The position numbers and the translations under genes were made by a program. A model generated the notes under the pieces. It worked only from the letters and a program-made list of their open reading frames with translations, searched no databases and was not told the origin of the DNA. Positions 33,901-47,533 of a stretch of DNA of 64,000 nucleotides are shown here, piece by piece. Location of the stretch: contig CM074696.1 in the NCBI GenBank assembly GCA_037367355.1, positions 186,001 through 250,000 of the forward strand, read 5' to 3'. Numbering within the stretch: the stretch's first letter is position 1; each line of letters begins with the position of its first letter. The DNA is from Neoscytalidium dimidiatum. Its lineage: Eukaryota; Ascomycota; Dothideomycetes; Botryosphaeriales; Botryosphaeriaceae.

Positions 33901-35500
33901 ACGCTTTGATATCATGTCTCCCTGGGGTATCCAGTGGATCTTCATCGCAGTGATTGTTTCGATTCTCAAGCTCCAGTGCGGCTGTGGTGTCTCCCATTCA
34001 CTCGTGTCAGCAGCCACGACCATCTTGCGAAGCCTACTACCTGACATGTCAGACATCCGAAAGGGGTGGAGCTAACATCATCAGACCAAAGAAGACAGTT
34101 GCGGTCTATGTTTTAAGGGCTTTCCTTGTTTCAGTGGCCATTAAACATCTAGCAAAACCTCACTGTCTCCCCCAGAGCATTGTATCTCTCTCCTCGTAAC
34201 ATTTCACAACAACACAGGGAAGGACGGCCGAGACCACACGAAACGATAGCGAGCTTTATTATCACACATACATGATGTCCGGGGCTCTAATAAGATATTC
34301 TTCATACTTAAACAAAAAGAAGTAAACAATGAAGGGGTAGAAGATCCAGGAAGAACCACCCAGAGGAAATTCAGATGTAGAGACAAACAAGCATTTCTAC
34401 CTTTACACATTTTAGAATATGCCTGAGCTTCTTATGAGCATATCCAGTTCAATATTGTTACAAGTGTACCTATAGAAGGGATTGAACTTTGCTTGTGCGT
34501 TTCAGATAGTTAATATCAGAAGCAGAAGATGGTCTTGGAAATAACAACGTTCAGATAGTCAATGGTCTAGTGAATCTCAGAACAGAGCATAGTAAAGGGG
34601 TGCATGGTACCGATAATTGATGCAACCCTGCCTGTTGCGTAGTGTAAATAGACTGATTTGCTTTGGTCTTTTCAGTCCGCCAATATTATTTCCAAACGCA
34701 CAACTGACCAACGAGGTCAAATACAAGGGTGTATTATGGCTGCCCAGAAGCAGTATCACACGATGCGTATTGTTTGCAAACAGCCTTGAAAACTGGCTCT
34801 CGCCGTAATGACATTCTGGCTCTAGAAGGCGAATTGTTAGGAACTGTAGAGGTATAACAACGCGGCCTGCTGAGCATTTTCAAAGTGAGTATGCCGATAG
34901 CTTATGAGGGATGTGTGAAGTTTATACTTTTATGGTAGAAGGAGAGAAAGAAAGTGTCGTTCTACTGCACGTGAGCTTCTGTAGAACTCTCCGGTTCTCT
35001 GGTATAAAACCCTTATATCCACAGAACATCTCCTACATAATGGTAACACTATGTAAAAAGATGCGACCAAGGTAAGAGATGCACCTAGTTGTCCGGACGA
35101 AGTGACGGAGTAATAATCTCCAACTTTCCTGAACACACAAGTTTATACCGCTCATAAAAAAAGAATCTCACCTGACAAAGCCTTTTTTCGGCTCAGTGGC
35201 ACTACCAAACCCTTGCAGATCCGCCATTATGAGGACCTTGATTGCAACACGGACAGGAATTTGAACGTAAGCGGAATTGTGCACTCCCAAACAACCAGCA
35301 GCAACTTTGTCGAGCCCCGGACGAATCGCGGAAAGAAACGAACAAGAGCTGCCGGAATCGAACACCAAGTTCCGGATCCTCCGAATGACATTATCTCTCA
35401 CCACTATGCCCAGAGAGCGCTCGGTCGTCGGGAATGGCCGCTTCCTCGCATAGCCAACGGCTTCGCCTCCACAGCCACCAACACCGGAGGATGCTTACTC
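30922..35500. other. AT-richer gene-poor region
   Basis: About 4.6 kb with no supported gene. GC falls to roughly 40-45% in the lines inspected (one line near 34441 is about 37%), well below the neighbouring genes. A-run at 32012-32024. A minus-strand open frame at 31627-32049, and a second frame upstream of it on the same strand, may be the wreck of a coding region, but no family was recognised. Other frames are short. Composition and lack of genes fit decayed repeat or RIP-affected DNA, which cannot be shown from one copy. Confidence 0.45.
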
Positions 35501-38500
35501 ACTCACATCCGATCCTACCGATGTTACCGCGCGCTAATAGCCATCAGCCACAAACACCATGCAGACCCTGAAGAAAAATACCTTCGTCACAGCCACGCCG
35601 CTGCCACGCGCGGCCAACCAACCACCCGAGCCACAGCCGGGTGCGATGCGGTGTGAACAGCTCATCACTGACGGGCACCGTAAAAAAAAAAAAAAACAAG
35701 AAGAACCCACCCTACCCTCGCGCCGCTCACCCATACCCACTTCACCGAGACTCTGTCATGCATTAGCTCGAAACACCGTCCCCTCCAACACACCACTCAC
35801 GTCTCATGGAAGCACCCATCGAAGGCAGCTTCTCCCGCCTCCACGCCTTCTAGAAACATTCTTCCCGGCGTCTCGAAGGCGGCGCCGGTCAGTTCGAAAG
35901 CTTCTAGCGCTGTGGGTCTGCGCGTCCTGCGGTGGTACCTTGGTCGGTGCGGGGCCTTGCGTCTCCATCCGACGTCCAACCAAAGTTGAGCGCTCGTACG
36001 AACTGGCGGTCTGTGTCGCTGACCGGTAAGTCCACATTCCCGCCATCCGCGCTGCTGCTGCGGGACCGGCGGAAAAAAAAATAAATAGGGTTCGTGCACA
36101 CCTAAAGAGGGAACGTGCATGCAGAATCTTGCTTTTGGTAATTTTTTTTTCTGCCCGTTCCGCCTTGTGGGGCGGACAGCGGATAGATGGAGGATTTTTT
36201 TTTTTTGCTAGTGCGTGTAATGAACTGTTGGCGTCGGCGGTTCTGCTCGGGCGCTGGCGTTCGGACGGTTGGGTGGAAATTCGGGATTTTCGAGATTTTC
36301 CTGCCAACGGCGGGGGATTACGAACGTTGGGCAAACGGTTGCTGGTGGTCCTGGACAGCAGAGCCATGGAACCAGAGAGGTCGGACCTGAAACAGCAGTT
36401 GCTAGAGTAGCGATGAAAAAAAAAAAGAAGGCGGCTTGGAGTGACGTGGTTGGGCGTTACCCGGGCAAATGCAGGAGCGGACAGCAAACAGCCATCAGCA
36501 AAACAACATCCAACAACGACAACAACAACAACAACCTTGGACCTAAAGGGTTTCGGGCCCCTGAAAGTCGCCTCGTGGTCCCTGACGGTGCCTGACGATC
36601 CCCGGGCGAACCGCGTCAAAGTGCCCGGGTAGAGGAGGCAGAACACGGACGACAGCGCACGACAACAAACAGTCCCGGCCCTCGTTCTCATTGGCCCGGA
36701 AGCCCTATATCCCACTCGCCTGCTGTGAGGCGGACTGTGCGGGCAATGAAAAATTCCCCGCGAGGGAACTCAGGCGTGAAGGCCGGGGACCCCGTTCGAT
36801 CGCCGTGAAGAGATGAAGAAATGCGGCCCAATGATGTGCGCATGCTGGCCTCGCTCCCAGACGAGATGAGGGGTGCGAACAACGCAGAAGGGCGACTAAG
36901 AGTCCGTATGCATGTACAATACGACACACATACAGGGCGTGCAGCCGATCATTACGGTGGGAGGTGGGAGGTGGGAGAAGATTAGGTTTGAAGACCACGT
37001 TGTTGTGGCGGCAACGCAAGGGCCCGACGTGCTGTATGGTCCGAACGTCACTTCCCGTCTCCGCCATCCCGCGTGGGTGAAGGAGGGTTAGGGGTAAGTG
37101 AAGAGAGAAGGTTATCCTCAACAGGAGCGCTAAGTGCGGCCCGGAGAAGTATCGAGGAATGGCCAGGCGGTTGCATTTGACAGGCAGGGATGGACAACGA
37201 AGAGATGCAGAGGCATCAGGAGAGACGGGAGGCGACGCACAGTAGCGTGGCGGATGACAAGCGGATGGACGTCAACGCCCGTCACGGAAGATGCATTATG
37301 CAGAGGAGCAGCGTCAACCGCCTCGTGGCATGAAGCAGGGAAGTGGAAGCTTATCCACACGTTCTGAGATGGCGGTCAGGACGGCCGCGAGTAGGGAGAA
37401 AGGCCGGGTGGCAGCATGTGAAAGTGTAGTCATGTATAGACGCATGTATAGCGAATAGGAGAGTTGCCTTTTCGGCGGATCAGATCAGGGACAGATCTTC
37501 TACGCCGAGGGCAGGTATGGCGACACTTTTCCGAACACCTAAGACTGATGCACCCCACAAACGGAAATGCCGTGGGGAGAATGAGGCCAGGATGGAGGAA
37601 GAATATCTCGCCGCGGATGGAGACGCCGACGCAAGACGAGAGGACCGTCTCCGCCGCCTCGGCCAGTCTCGCGTGGTCGTGACGTACGGGCCGCAGCTCT
37701 GTCGCGTGTCGCACAAGGAAGATGCAGGAAAGCGAAGGAAAAAGGAATGACAGCAATCACTTCGGGGGCTCTGATGCATGCATCCCACGGGGTTAGAAAG
37801 TCTAACGATGCAGATTGCGGCAGAACTCCATGGGGATAGGTCGACGATTGTGACTTGGCTTTGCAGGCAGAGTTGGGCCGTGCCCGCGGACATCACACCG
37901 CGGAGGGTGAGCTGTACCTGTACCTTATCGTTACTCCAATCAACCACGGGAGGCGAAGATACGCCGATTCAGATTTCGAGTCGCAGACGCAGATACGGGT
38001 GATCATGAGGTGTGCCCAGGAGCAGGAGGCGCTTCGGCTCGAGCACATCGATATGCAGGGCATGCAAAGCATCGTTGGGGATCCGGTGACGGTGTCGTGT
38101 GGGCGTACCCATCTGTACAATATACGTTGTGCTACGCCGGCAGCAGTCTCAAGAACGCGGGGGGCACCTCGAAGATTGCAATCGAAGATGCAAGCAGATG
38201 CGATATGGAGATTCCGGAGGTGCGCGTGGGATGGTAGTCAGCAGGTCGGGAGATGCGCGCGTGGAGGGCGATGGTGTGCATTCCGCGTCTGGGTCGCGTC
38301 TCGGTCGCGGGCTGCACCATCATCGACTCGTCTCGGCGGCCGACGCGGGCGAGCATGGCGGCATCCGCGGCGACCGCATATAACAATGATGCATCGGTGG
38401 GTTTTGCGCACACGCCGAGGGTTGCGGGCATTGAAGCAGCGATGAAGCAGCGATGAAGCAGATGATGACGAGTAGACAGAGCCACTATGAGCCATGATGA

Positions 38501-41500
38501 AGCTGAGCCTCCGCACTCCGCGTGTTCCGCAACGCAAGACGCCAGGCAGCCAAATTCCGTACAACGCTGCTGGTTGAGGTCCCCGAGGCTCGCCGAGACG
38601 GATAGATGGACGTTCCGGGTGGTGCAGAGGGCGTGACCAGCTCAACTCCGAGCGCACCCGACGGGCAACAGGCACCAGAAATACAGGCAGTAGCACTACT
38701 CACGCGCAGCGTCCCGTCCGCAGCTCGTCCGAGGACAAGCTCGTCGAGGGATCATGCACGGCATGCACAAGCGCCCGCTTGCCCGCTTGTCCGCCTGTCT
38801 CTGATGCTCTCCCGACAACTATCCCACGCCTAAGCCGCCCCTCTCCGCACTAGGGACTCCGAGCTCCGGTCATCGGTCGGACAAGGGCAGAGAATAGATA
38901 GTGGAGAGCAGAGGAGCGGTCGGACACGGACAAGGGATGTGTGGAGGAGAGACCTGCCACAAGCGCACCAGCCGCGCATCGCAATACCCAAAACGTCCAG
39001 CTGAGCAAGCCTCAACACCAGCAGCTGATGGGCCGTCCCCCAGCCGCAACGCCCGCATCTCAGATCTCTAATCAGAGTGCATCCCACACGACGACCACCC
39101 ACACCAACCACCGCTCCCCGCCATTCAACCGCAGATTAACAAATCTCAGACAGCACCAGATCAGCAGCCCCTCATCTTTCAGCTACCTGCTCCTCTGTAT
39201 ACGCTCGCGAACCAGCCAACCACGACGCACCACACACGCACACGAACAACCCCGCAGTAGTAGTAGCGCACAACCACCAACCAACGAACCGCCCCAACCC
39301 CCACAACTCCATCACCTCAGCATGAGCCATCTTCACACACACCGCAAAGTGCCACACCCACCCCGCACTATGCCCCATCCGGGCAACCCGCTGCACGGCG
39401 CCCCGCGCTCCGGGACGCCCTGAAGCCGCAACGATTGGCAGGACTGCACGAAGAAAACCCGAGAATGGACCACTCAGAAGCTCCTGCAGGTAATAATGAT
39501 GATTAGTTTTAGGGTCCTTCCTCCTGTACTCTGTGCGATACGCGGGGTTCGCTTGCCCTTCACTCGTTCGCTCTACTGTCTCCCCCCTGAGCCTTGCAGA
39601 AACACAGACAGGCATCCCATCCGCCCCCCGCCCCCCGGTCTCGTCGTACACGTAGCCGCTGTAGGCGAGATTCCCCCATTCGGGCACATGAGGCGGGATT
39701 GCTTAGTTTGTCCGGTTCAGCAGGCGCGCTGGCCGACCCCGTCGACCGTCGACCGTCGACCGGTCGCAGAAATGATTAATCAATGCGAACTTAGCGCGGG
39801 GGCGGCCAGGAAAAGCAGCCTGGCGGTCTGTTTCGCGCCAATGCAACAAGCTCTGCAGCAGTTAGCATCGCATCGCGAGCGCTCAGTCGACGCCTCATTG
39901 TAGATTCAAGGCGATAGGAAGGGGATACATGGGAGGATTTCCTGGCAAGGCGCGGCTGCCACGCCATCATCATTGCGCAGCTTGTGCGAGATGCGGCGGT
40001 GCAGGTTTTTTTTTCTTTTTTTTTTTTTCGGAAAGGAAGTGGCAGTACGCGTATTTTCCTCGTTTGTTGACTGCCTTGGGCTGTGTTGACTGGTGCGGGC
40101 GGGCGACCAATCACAGGCCGTTTTTCTGCCGGCAAAAACAGGCAGTCGAGGCAGACATGAGTGGGATAGAGAAGGGTGGAGGAAATGCTTGTAGGCGATC
40201 GTCATGCGCGCTTGCGAACAGCGCAGTCGAGTCCTCGCCGTACTTGCCCTTTTTTTTCCCTCTGGCTGTCGCTGTGCTTCCCCAGTTCGGCCTTGTTTGA
40301 GGATGCTGTGCTCGAAAAGCAAGGCGGGATGCGGATTCTTGTTGCCCAGCCAGCCAGCAAGGCAGAGAGTGCTGGTTCCAGGCCGCGCGCTGTTGTCGCA
40401 CAATTGCGACGCCCTGCCTACGTGTTGCCCTATCGCGTGGCCGCGCAACTCGGCCGGCCAGGAAAAGTTCCCAAAGAAGAAACCTGAAAACGTCAAAGTT
40501 TACGACGGCGACGCGAAACCAAGAACTCCGTGTACGTCATCGCGGTCGCAATTCGATGCGCGGCGGAGCGAGTGCGAGCCAAGGTTGAGCAACAATCAAC
40601 ATCATCGAGAGAGAAAGAGAGAGAATCTCGACTCGCCGGGAAGCCTGTTCCCGGGCCCTTCGGATGACGAGCGCGACTCTTCTTCACTTTGTGTATGATG
40701 ATGGCAAAGACTTGTAGGTGGCGTCGCCTCGGATCCAGGGTTCGACCGTTCGACCAACGAACGACAGCAGCTGTCGGTTCGCTTCGCTCGGCCGGATGCC
40801 CGAGAGCCCGAACAGTCCGGCGCCCCAGTCCAGCCAGCCAGCCAGCCAGCGAGTCGTCCTTCTCTGGTACATCTCGCTCTCGGTCTCGCGCGCCCCTGGC
40901 TTCTGGTTCCGCCCCAGATCCGAAGTGAGGAGAAAAAATAGGATGTGATCTCTGATTCTCCTTGTTTGCCCTGATCCGGTCGTCGTCGGATGTCTCGGTG
41001 TCATCAGATAGCCAAGCAAAAGTCAACGAGGTGTCAGCGTCACCATTGCTTCGATCAGCTCTTATTCCCCCGTCGATCGCTCTATTCATCACGGAAAGTC
41101 CATCGTGTATCATTCCGAGCCTCCGACTCAGAAAGCGGATTGACAACAGTGCACCGCTGCGGACAGCGCGCTCCGCGGCGACGGCCCGGAGACAAGAAAA
41201 AGAGATCTGCCATCAATATCTTCGCTCGTAAACCTTATCCCCCGTGGCAATTGTGGACACCGCACATCGCCATTCCTTGGCATTCCGGACTGCCGGCACA
41301 ACGTCAGTGTGTTGTGTGTTTAATTTGAGCTCGATGGCAAAAAAAAAGGGTCCAGCGCGGAAGCTGTCAACTGCCGTTCCCCAATCACGCTAGCGTCGCT
41401 CGGGATTTTTCTGATTTCCATTAATTTCTGCCTTGAGCTTCAGCAGAAGCGCTTTTACGTGAAAAACAGAAAAGCGGCAGCTGAGAGTGAAGAAAAAAAA

Positions 41501-43984
41501 ATTAATTGCGGGTCGGTGCGGCAGAGAAAGGGTCCTGCAGGTGCAGCTGCAGGCGCGCGGCGCGTTCGCTCGCTTTCGACTGCAGAAATTAAAGATGAAA
41601 CGACGTCAGTCGCGTCCTTCGGCCGTGAGAGACGATCGTTCGATGGCATGATAAGATTGGCAAGGCAGAAGAAGACGACAGAAACAGTTTTCTTGTCGAC
41701 GAGAGCGAGGCATTGAGAACAGACCCGAGCAGGGCAAGGGAGCTGGTGCCGGTAGTGTTCGCTGTGGAGGAGGGAAAAGCTTGCCCGCCTCCACTGTTGT
41801 GTCCGCAGTTGCAAGGTCTACCTGGTGAAAAACAGGCGCCAGCAAAAGCTCGCCTTTGTTGGTGTTGAGCCCAGGTACCCGTCTCCGGACAGACCCTTAA
41901 TTCCGTCCGCTGTCTCCGGTGTAAGTGGTGGAAAGCCACAACGGTCGCAGGTACCTAAGCTCCGGGCAGCGCGTACGTCAGAGCCGTGTAGAGATTCATC
42001 CGTCTCCGCTTCAACAAAAGTAGGCATGGATGGATGATTCAGCGACGACCTTTGCTTAACGCCTGCTAATCGCCGACCACTAGCATTGAAAGAATTTTTT
42101 CCTTTAGCTTCCACCAAGGCTCCTCGTCCACTCATTCTCTGCTTCAGATCCATTTCACAGTGCCCGGCAGCCGCGGCGTGACCGCTGGACGCGCCGCGGT
42201 ATCCACTCGTGTCCGCCCTCTAGATCAATCTTTTTATCGGCGGGGGCTTGACCGAGGCATTGCCCGGCCCCCATCACGACAGAATCAGGCCGTAGCTTGG
42301 GGGAAAAGTTTTCCTCTCACGCACATCGTGCTTCAGATCCGCATCTCGTGCGAGTCTTGGAGGAGAGGCAGGAAGAACGGGACTGCCGTAAAGGGCTGCC
42401 GTCGCGAGCATCACCGAGACCGCCCCGCCCCGGCCGATCTCGGGGAGGGGGAAGGGCGCAGAAAGAGTACACTGATAGACAGGCAAAGGAGGGGGAGGGG
42501 TAGCTCGAACGATGCTGGGCTTGGCTGCCTCTCTGCCAACAAAGCAACTCGAGCGAGCGAGCGAACGCCGGGAAGGAGGCAATCCCGCGCGCCCGCGCGA
42601 CGCGCCCACGCCGAACCCGTCTCGCGTATTCGTAATCCGACTCACATATGTACACTTCTCGCGATGTATTTCATCATCTCAGCAGAAACGGCCCAGACCA
42701 GCCCAGCCTCGGGCAGTCAAAGTTTTTTTATTTCATCTGGAGCTGGAAAGCTTCGGCTATGCGCTTCCTCCAGCTTCTCCTCTTCTTTGATTACATATAA
42801 ATTGCGCAAGGGAGGAAACACACTTTTCTCGCTTCACGCGTCGTGCTTGGGGGCGGTTCTTTTTTTCCAATGCCCGACGCGACCGGCTAAGAGTAGTAAT
42901 CTCATGCGATGTGATGCGATTAAAAATTATTAATTTTCTTTTCGTCGTTTCTCCGGTGAAAGGATGCGATGATTCACCCACGCGCATGCCACTTCAGCTC
43001 TGTGCTGCCCACAGTGTGTGCGCGGGATTGCCCGCTCTCGCAGTTGATTGCTGCCTACCGCTCGTTATGCGCGCGTGCGCGACCGCGGAGAACGGCTCCG
43101 TACGCACATGCGGGATGGGACGGAAAAGAACGGAGTCGGCGGGCGACGGTCGGCAAGAGCGGCGTTGGTGAAAGGCAATTAATTGTGCTGTAAGAGTGAG
43201 CGCGGCACGGCGCGGCGCGGCAGGACGGCCGCGCGCGGGACTGGGGGGGGGGGAAGAAGTGCGCGAATGCGCGAGAACCAGCAGAATAGGTTCGACCGGT
43301 CGGCGTCGGTTGGCGGGAAGGGGGGAGGGGAAATTTTGGGATGCGTTGCGATGTCTGCGTTGGTCAGCTGGCCCTTCTCAACCCCGACACCGCCCGTTTC
43401 GGAATGTGCAGCAAAGCAGCTGCGAGAGAGCGAAGGAGGGACGAAGCGGCTTACGCGCTTCTGGCGAGCGAAGGGGCTCGGCCTGGAATCGGTCAGTCAG
43501 CTGCGTTGGCCCTGCAGACCCCATCACATGCAGCTGCCTTTACGTGTGTAAGCCTTGGTTGGAGAATTCAATGTGCGATGCGATGAGGTGCGATGCGATG
43601 CATTTCACAGTGAGACATGGCACAGGTCGAGTGACGATAGGTTTGAGTATGTGATTATTTGTTTCATTTGTTTGTGGGTGGTATTCTAGCTACTGCTGCT
43701 TCAAGCAGGGTCTCTACCATCGACTGTCTAGCAGGAGGGAGAACCGTTGAGCTGCGTTCGCGGGCCACGACCCGTAGATGAGAGAGAAATATGAGTGGAA
43801 ACATGACCCTGCGCGGAATGCTTCATCGCGCATTTCTAAAAATCCCAGCCAAGTGAAAATGCTTCGTAGAAAAAGAAAATAGGTATCAATGAAGAACGCC
43901 GTAAATCCATGCTAATGATGAGGATCGCTTCGCTCATGAGGCCATAAACAGATACAGAAGGAGACAGAATGCGTTGCGGTTTGC
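35501..43984. other. GC-rich gene desert, left part
   Basis: About 8.5 kb with GC back to 50-60% but no recognisable gene. Features seen: A/T-runs (35682-35696, 40014-40029 region), an AAC/CAAC run near 36508-36536, GTGGGAG repeats near 36957-36975, an imperfect GACCGTC repeat near 39739-39762, a CAGC run near 40829-40849, a G10 run near 43243 and GCGATG words clustered at 42.9-43.6 kb. Many overlapping open frames occur on both strands and several pass straight through low-complexity repeats, so they are taken as noise. Confidence 0.45.
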
Positions 43985-44803
43985 TCAATAGGATGTTATG
44001 AGCGGTGCATTGCGTTGCTCGAGGAAGTAGCCTTCTGGTAGGAAGGCGGCTTGATCGGGTGTCGTTTGTAACTGTGCCTCCTTGCGGTCGTAGTATGCTG
44101 TTGTTGCGATGGCTTGCCTCTCCTTCTCAGTGTACTCGAGAGTAGGCTGAGGTGGCGTTGTTGGTGTTGCGTCGTCATCCGAGTCGGAGTCCTCCTCGTG
44201 CACCAACTCGGGAGGTGATTGTTGCGAAGGCGAGCGGACGAGAGCGTGTTCCTCATCGAACTCCTCGTCCTCGTAGTACTCGTCGTCGTCATCGTCATCC
44301 TCCTCGTCCTCATCCTCAAGCTCGGTGGTGGTGATGCGGACGGGCGGCGAGGGTATCCTCCTGAGCTGGGGGATCATGTCGAAGTCCTCAGAATCCTCGT
44401 CGTAGTCGGAGTCCGACTCGCTGTCGGAAATGATGTCGTCGTCCTCCTCGTCTTCCATGACCTCCTCGTCGATGGTGTCGGCCCACTGGATGTGCCTCTC
44501 AGCACGGGCGGCCTTGTTGACGGTCTTGTTGAACCATGCCTCCTGCTCACGCTCGGCCTCGGCGAGCTCGAGCATCAGGGAGTCGAGGAGGTTGGCGTGG
44601 CCGACGAGCAACCTCAGGTCGTGGTCGCTCTTCTGGGCCTCGTTGGTGAGCTTAGTCCGCGCAGAGGCGGCGATGTAGTAGGTTTGCGAGAGAGACATCT
44701 TCTGCTTCTTGGCAGGCGGTGCTGCTTGAGTGGGGAAGTAGGAGCGGGTAGTCTCAGCCGAGAAGGGCTCGAAGTGTGATTGAAGTCGTAGATGGGAAGG
44801 CAT
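43985..44803 (-). CDS. Conserved-looking acidic protein of unknown function
   Basis: Single-exon frame of 272 aa, function unknown. The N-terminal 36 residues include FxPFSAETTRSYFP and a basic PAKKQK patch that could act as a nuclear signal. Residues about 37-105 form a charged helical segment (SLSQTYYIAASARTKL, DHDLRLLVGHANLLDSLMLELAEAEREQEAWF), which is the part most like conserved fungal proteins of unknown role that I have seen. From about 110 to 185 comes a strongly acidic region with long Asp/Glu runs, then a second acidic-serine patch near 205-215 and a C-terminal piece with YTEKERQAIATTAYYDRKEAQ. The ATG has good context (CCACAATGC). Composition suggests a nuclear or histone-binding adaptor, which is inference. 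It is the only accepted gene in 22 kb. Confidence 0.8.
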   Translation of the reverse strand: MPSHLRLQSHFEPFSAETTRSYFPTQAAPPAKKQKMSLSQTYYIAASARTKLTNEAQKSDHDLRLLVGHANLLDSLMLELAEAEREQEAWFNKTVNKAARAERHIQWADTIDEEVMEDEEDDDIISDSESDSDYDEDSEDFDMIPQLRRIPSPPVRITTTELEDEDEEDDDDDDEYYEDEEFDEEHALVRSPSQQSPPELVHEEDSDSDDDATPTTPPQPTLEYTEKERQAIATTAYYDRKEAQLQTTPDQAAFLPEGYFLEQRNAPLITSY

Positions 44804-46816
44804 TGTGGAGGAGATAGAAGGTAAAATAGTTTGGAGTGCCTAGAGGGGTGAGTCAATAAAAGCGCGAAACTCGGAGCCGATGACTGGTAACCTACGTATG
44901 GGGTGCAGGCCGCGGGCGGTGAGCAGGCGGAAGAAGGGCCGAGCAGGCAAGGGTGCGGATGGCGTCTTGCGTAGTAGGCGTGGGCGAAGCGTAGCTGCGG
45001 AGAGTGTGCCGCGTCTTGTAGACTGTTTCTTTTGCTTTGATTGCGATGTTGTTGAACTGGACTGGTGCCTGGTGGACAGAGGGGCGGGTCTGGCGGTATA
45101 CTTATGCCATGCCTCAGATTCCCAGACAGCGTCGATGACCCCGGCGTTACCGTCGTGCGTGCGTGCTCACCGCCGCGAGGCTGATGATTGTCTCCGGGCC
45201 CGAGCTGTAAAGGCCGCCCCATCCATGCAAGCGCACATAATGCGCAGATCGCCGGCTTACACAACACCCCGGCTCGCGCACGCGGTGCCCGCGCTGCCCG
45301 TCCGCCCTCGGCCGCAACCCGGCTGGTCGCTCACTCGTCGCCCGTCGCCCGAGCAGGCCAGCGCACCGCTCGGGAAGATTCTCTGCAATCGCTCCGCGTG
45401 CCTGCCAGCCAGTCCGCATGAGCGCCGGCCCACGCTCTGCGGCCTGTTTCAGCGGAAACAAAACAGCCTCGCTCAAACAGCCCCCCACGGACCACTTTCA
45501 TCATCTCGAGTGCGCCAATCTGCCTCCAACACGGCGTGTTTGAACCCGCCGCCGCTCGCCTGGGCGACCGCGCTGCTTGCTGCCCGCTGCCCGCCGCAGT
45601 CTCCGTGCCCGCCAGCCCTGGGGGGGCCAGCCCGCGTGCCTCCTTGCGGAAGCCTGAGATGAGCACCGGCAGGGTTGGCGCCTAGTTTTGTCATCTCAAG
45701 CCACACAGCCTGTGCATTCCTCCGCCCTTTCTCCAGGCACCGGATGCCCTGCCAAGCCAGCTGTGTGCCCCCCCAGTGCGGCCGGCGACCTCAAGATCCG
45801 TCAGTGCCGGGGCGCCGGCCAGTCGCTGGAGTGGCGCGCAGGGCGTCGAAACTGTCGCTGCCAGGCCTCACCCGCTTCTCAGGCTGCGGCGCGCCAGCGG
45901 TAGCGTCAAGTCACCGCTGTTGAGTCACCGTCACTGCGAGTGCAGGGCAGAACAGGCGGACGACAAATCTCGGAGTTAGGAGCATGTAGGCTTGTTCCCT
46001 TGTTCATTCCTGTTGCGGCTGCCTGGGGCCTAGTCGGTCCTGTGTAAGCACCTGGCACCTGCTCGGCTGTCGGAGCGACTAGACTGGTTTGCGCGAGCGC
46101 GCAATTGCTCCTGGATCCGGAGCACTAGGAGCGATGCGAGTCCGAAGGCTGCCGCCCCGCTGTAGATCTACCAGTGCTTGGCTTCGACCTTCGTACGACA
46201 TACGAGCGCGCGCTGCTTTTTCCCAATTGCGCGTGTTCGTACCTCGCTTCATTGCCAATAAAAAGCCTGCCTATTCCATCCAGCGCGCATGCCGCATTTG
46301 CGCACTCGCCCTCCACGGCCGCGGGCCTGCACGCGCGCAGGACGCAGGACGCAGGTGGCCGACGCCGTATGCGATAATTGCGACTGACTCTTGCGCGCCC
46401 GCGAGGCCGAACGAAAGCCGTGCCGTCCGGCATGTCGCGCAGAGTTGGACGGCGATTAGTTATTTGCGAGCCGAATGCGTCACGGGCCGGGCGAGACGGG
46501 CGAGAACGCAGCAGGCGGGCTTAAGCATGTAAGCTGGCTATCTCCAGAAAAATGATGACCACATTGCCGGCTCGTAGGGCTGGCTTACACACGCGACCCC
46601 AGCGCACGTCATGGTTGCTGCTGACAAAAAGCCACGCCCGCCCACAAATAGGCTCGAGCAAACGCCTGTTTAAGCAGTCGCCTGTTTGTCGTCGCTCAGA
46701 ATCCGTGGGTGATGATTAATTGCTGTCCACTCCCACCAACGATGACTCGAACTAACTCATCCGCGGCAGCATAATTGTCAGAACTCGTCCGGATGACTGC
46801 TGGCGGCTATACAGTA

Positions 46817-46840
46817 CTGCTGCTGCTGCTGCTGCTGCTG
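46817..46840. repeat. (CTG)8 microsatellite
   Basis: Eight perfect CTG units in the gene desert. Confidence 0.92.
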
Positions 46841-47533
46841 CGCCCGACTGCAGAATGCAGACTGCAGGGCCACGCGCGGTAACCTCGTCGCGGCACTCCC
46901 GCGTCGTGTGTCCAAATTTGGGCACCGCGCACGGCGCATCCAATCACGGTGCCTGCTTGTGCGACGCTTCTCCGCATATGCACGCTGCCAGACATGCGAA
47001 TGCCGGCTAGGGAACTGGATTTGGCCATGCGGTGAGGTGCTGCCCTCTGGCTCTCTGGCTCTGCCCTGCGTCGCCAAATAAGCCCTTTGGCAGCGCCGTG
47101 GTAGCACAGCCCCTTCGGTCGGCAACACCGAGTCTGCCGTGGTCGGCCTCCATCCTTTCCCCGCGGACTCGCTCCGCCCCGCCCCTTCGTTCCGTCGCAC
47201 TCGCTGACTACGAGCCAGCAGACGAGCGCGTTGCGGCATGCCACGATGCAACCTGTAAGCGCTGGCGCGCCAGCGGCCGGCTGTCGCGCGAGCCTCAGTG
47301 GCCCTCAGGCCGCAAGGTGACAAAGCGACAAAGGGACAAAGCGACCAACTCGGCCCCTGTGTTGAGCCGTCCGGTGGCTCGCCTGCATCTCGGTGCCCTT
47401 GCATCCGCCGCGCCGTAGGGCGACGAAACGAAAGCGAGCGCGGACGCTACCACTATCACGCAACAACACACCGCTGGGGGCGCTGCGCTGGCACTGGCCA
47501 TTGGGGGCGCATCCTCTGCGACTCACTGGCTGG

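Noticed and set aside
35338..35410. Possible minus-strand tRNA (GTTCGATTCC, like a B box)
   Set aside because: The T-arm flanks do not pair and no anticodon stem could be drawn.
35804..36715. 303-codon minus-strand frame
   Set aside because: It translates an AAC repeat as poly-Val and an A/T-run as Lys/Phe; no domain.
40493..41146. 217-codon minus-strand frame
   Set aside because: No domain; overlaps several other frames and a CAGC repeat.
42160..42933. 257-codon plus-strand frame
   Set aside because: Arg/Ser-rich, overlaps frames on the other strand, no recognised family.
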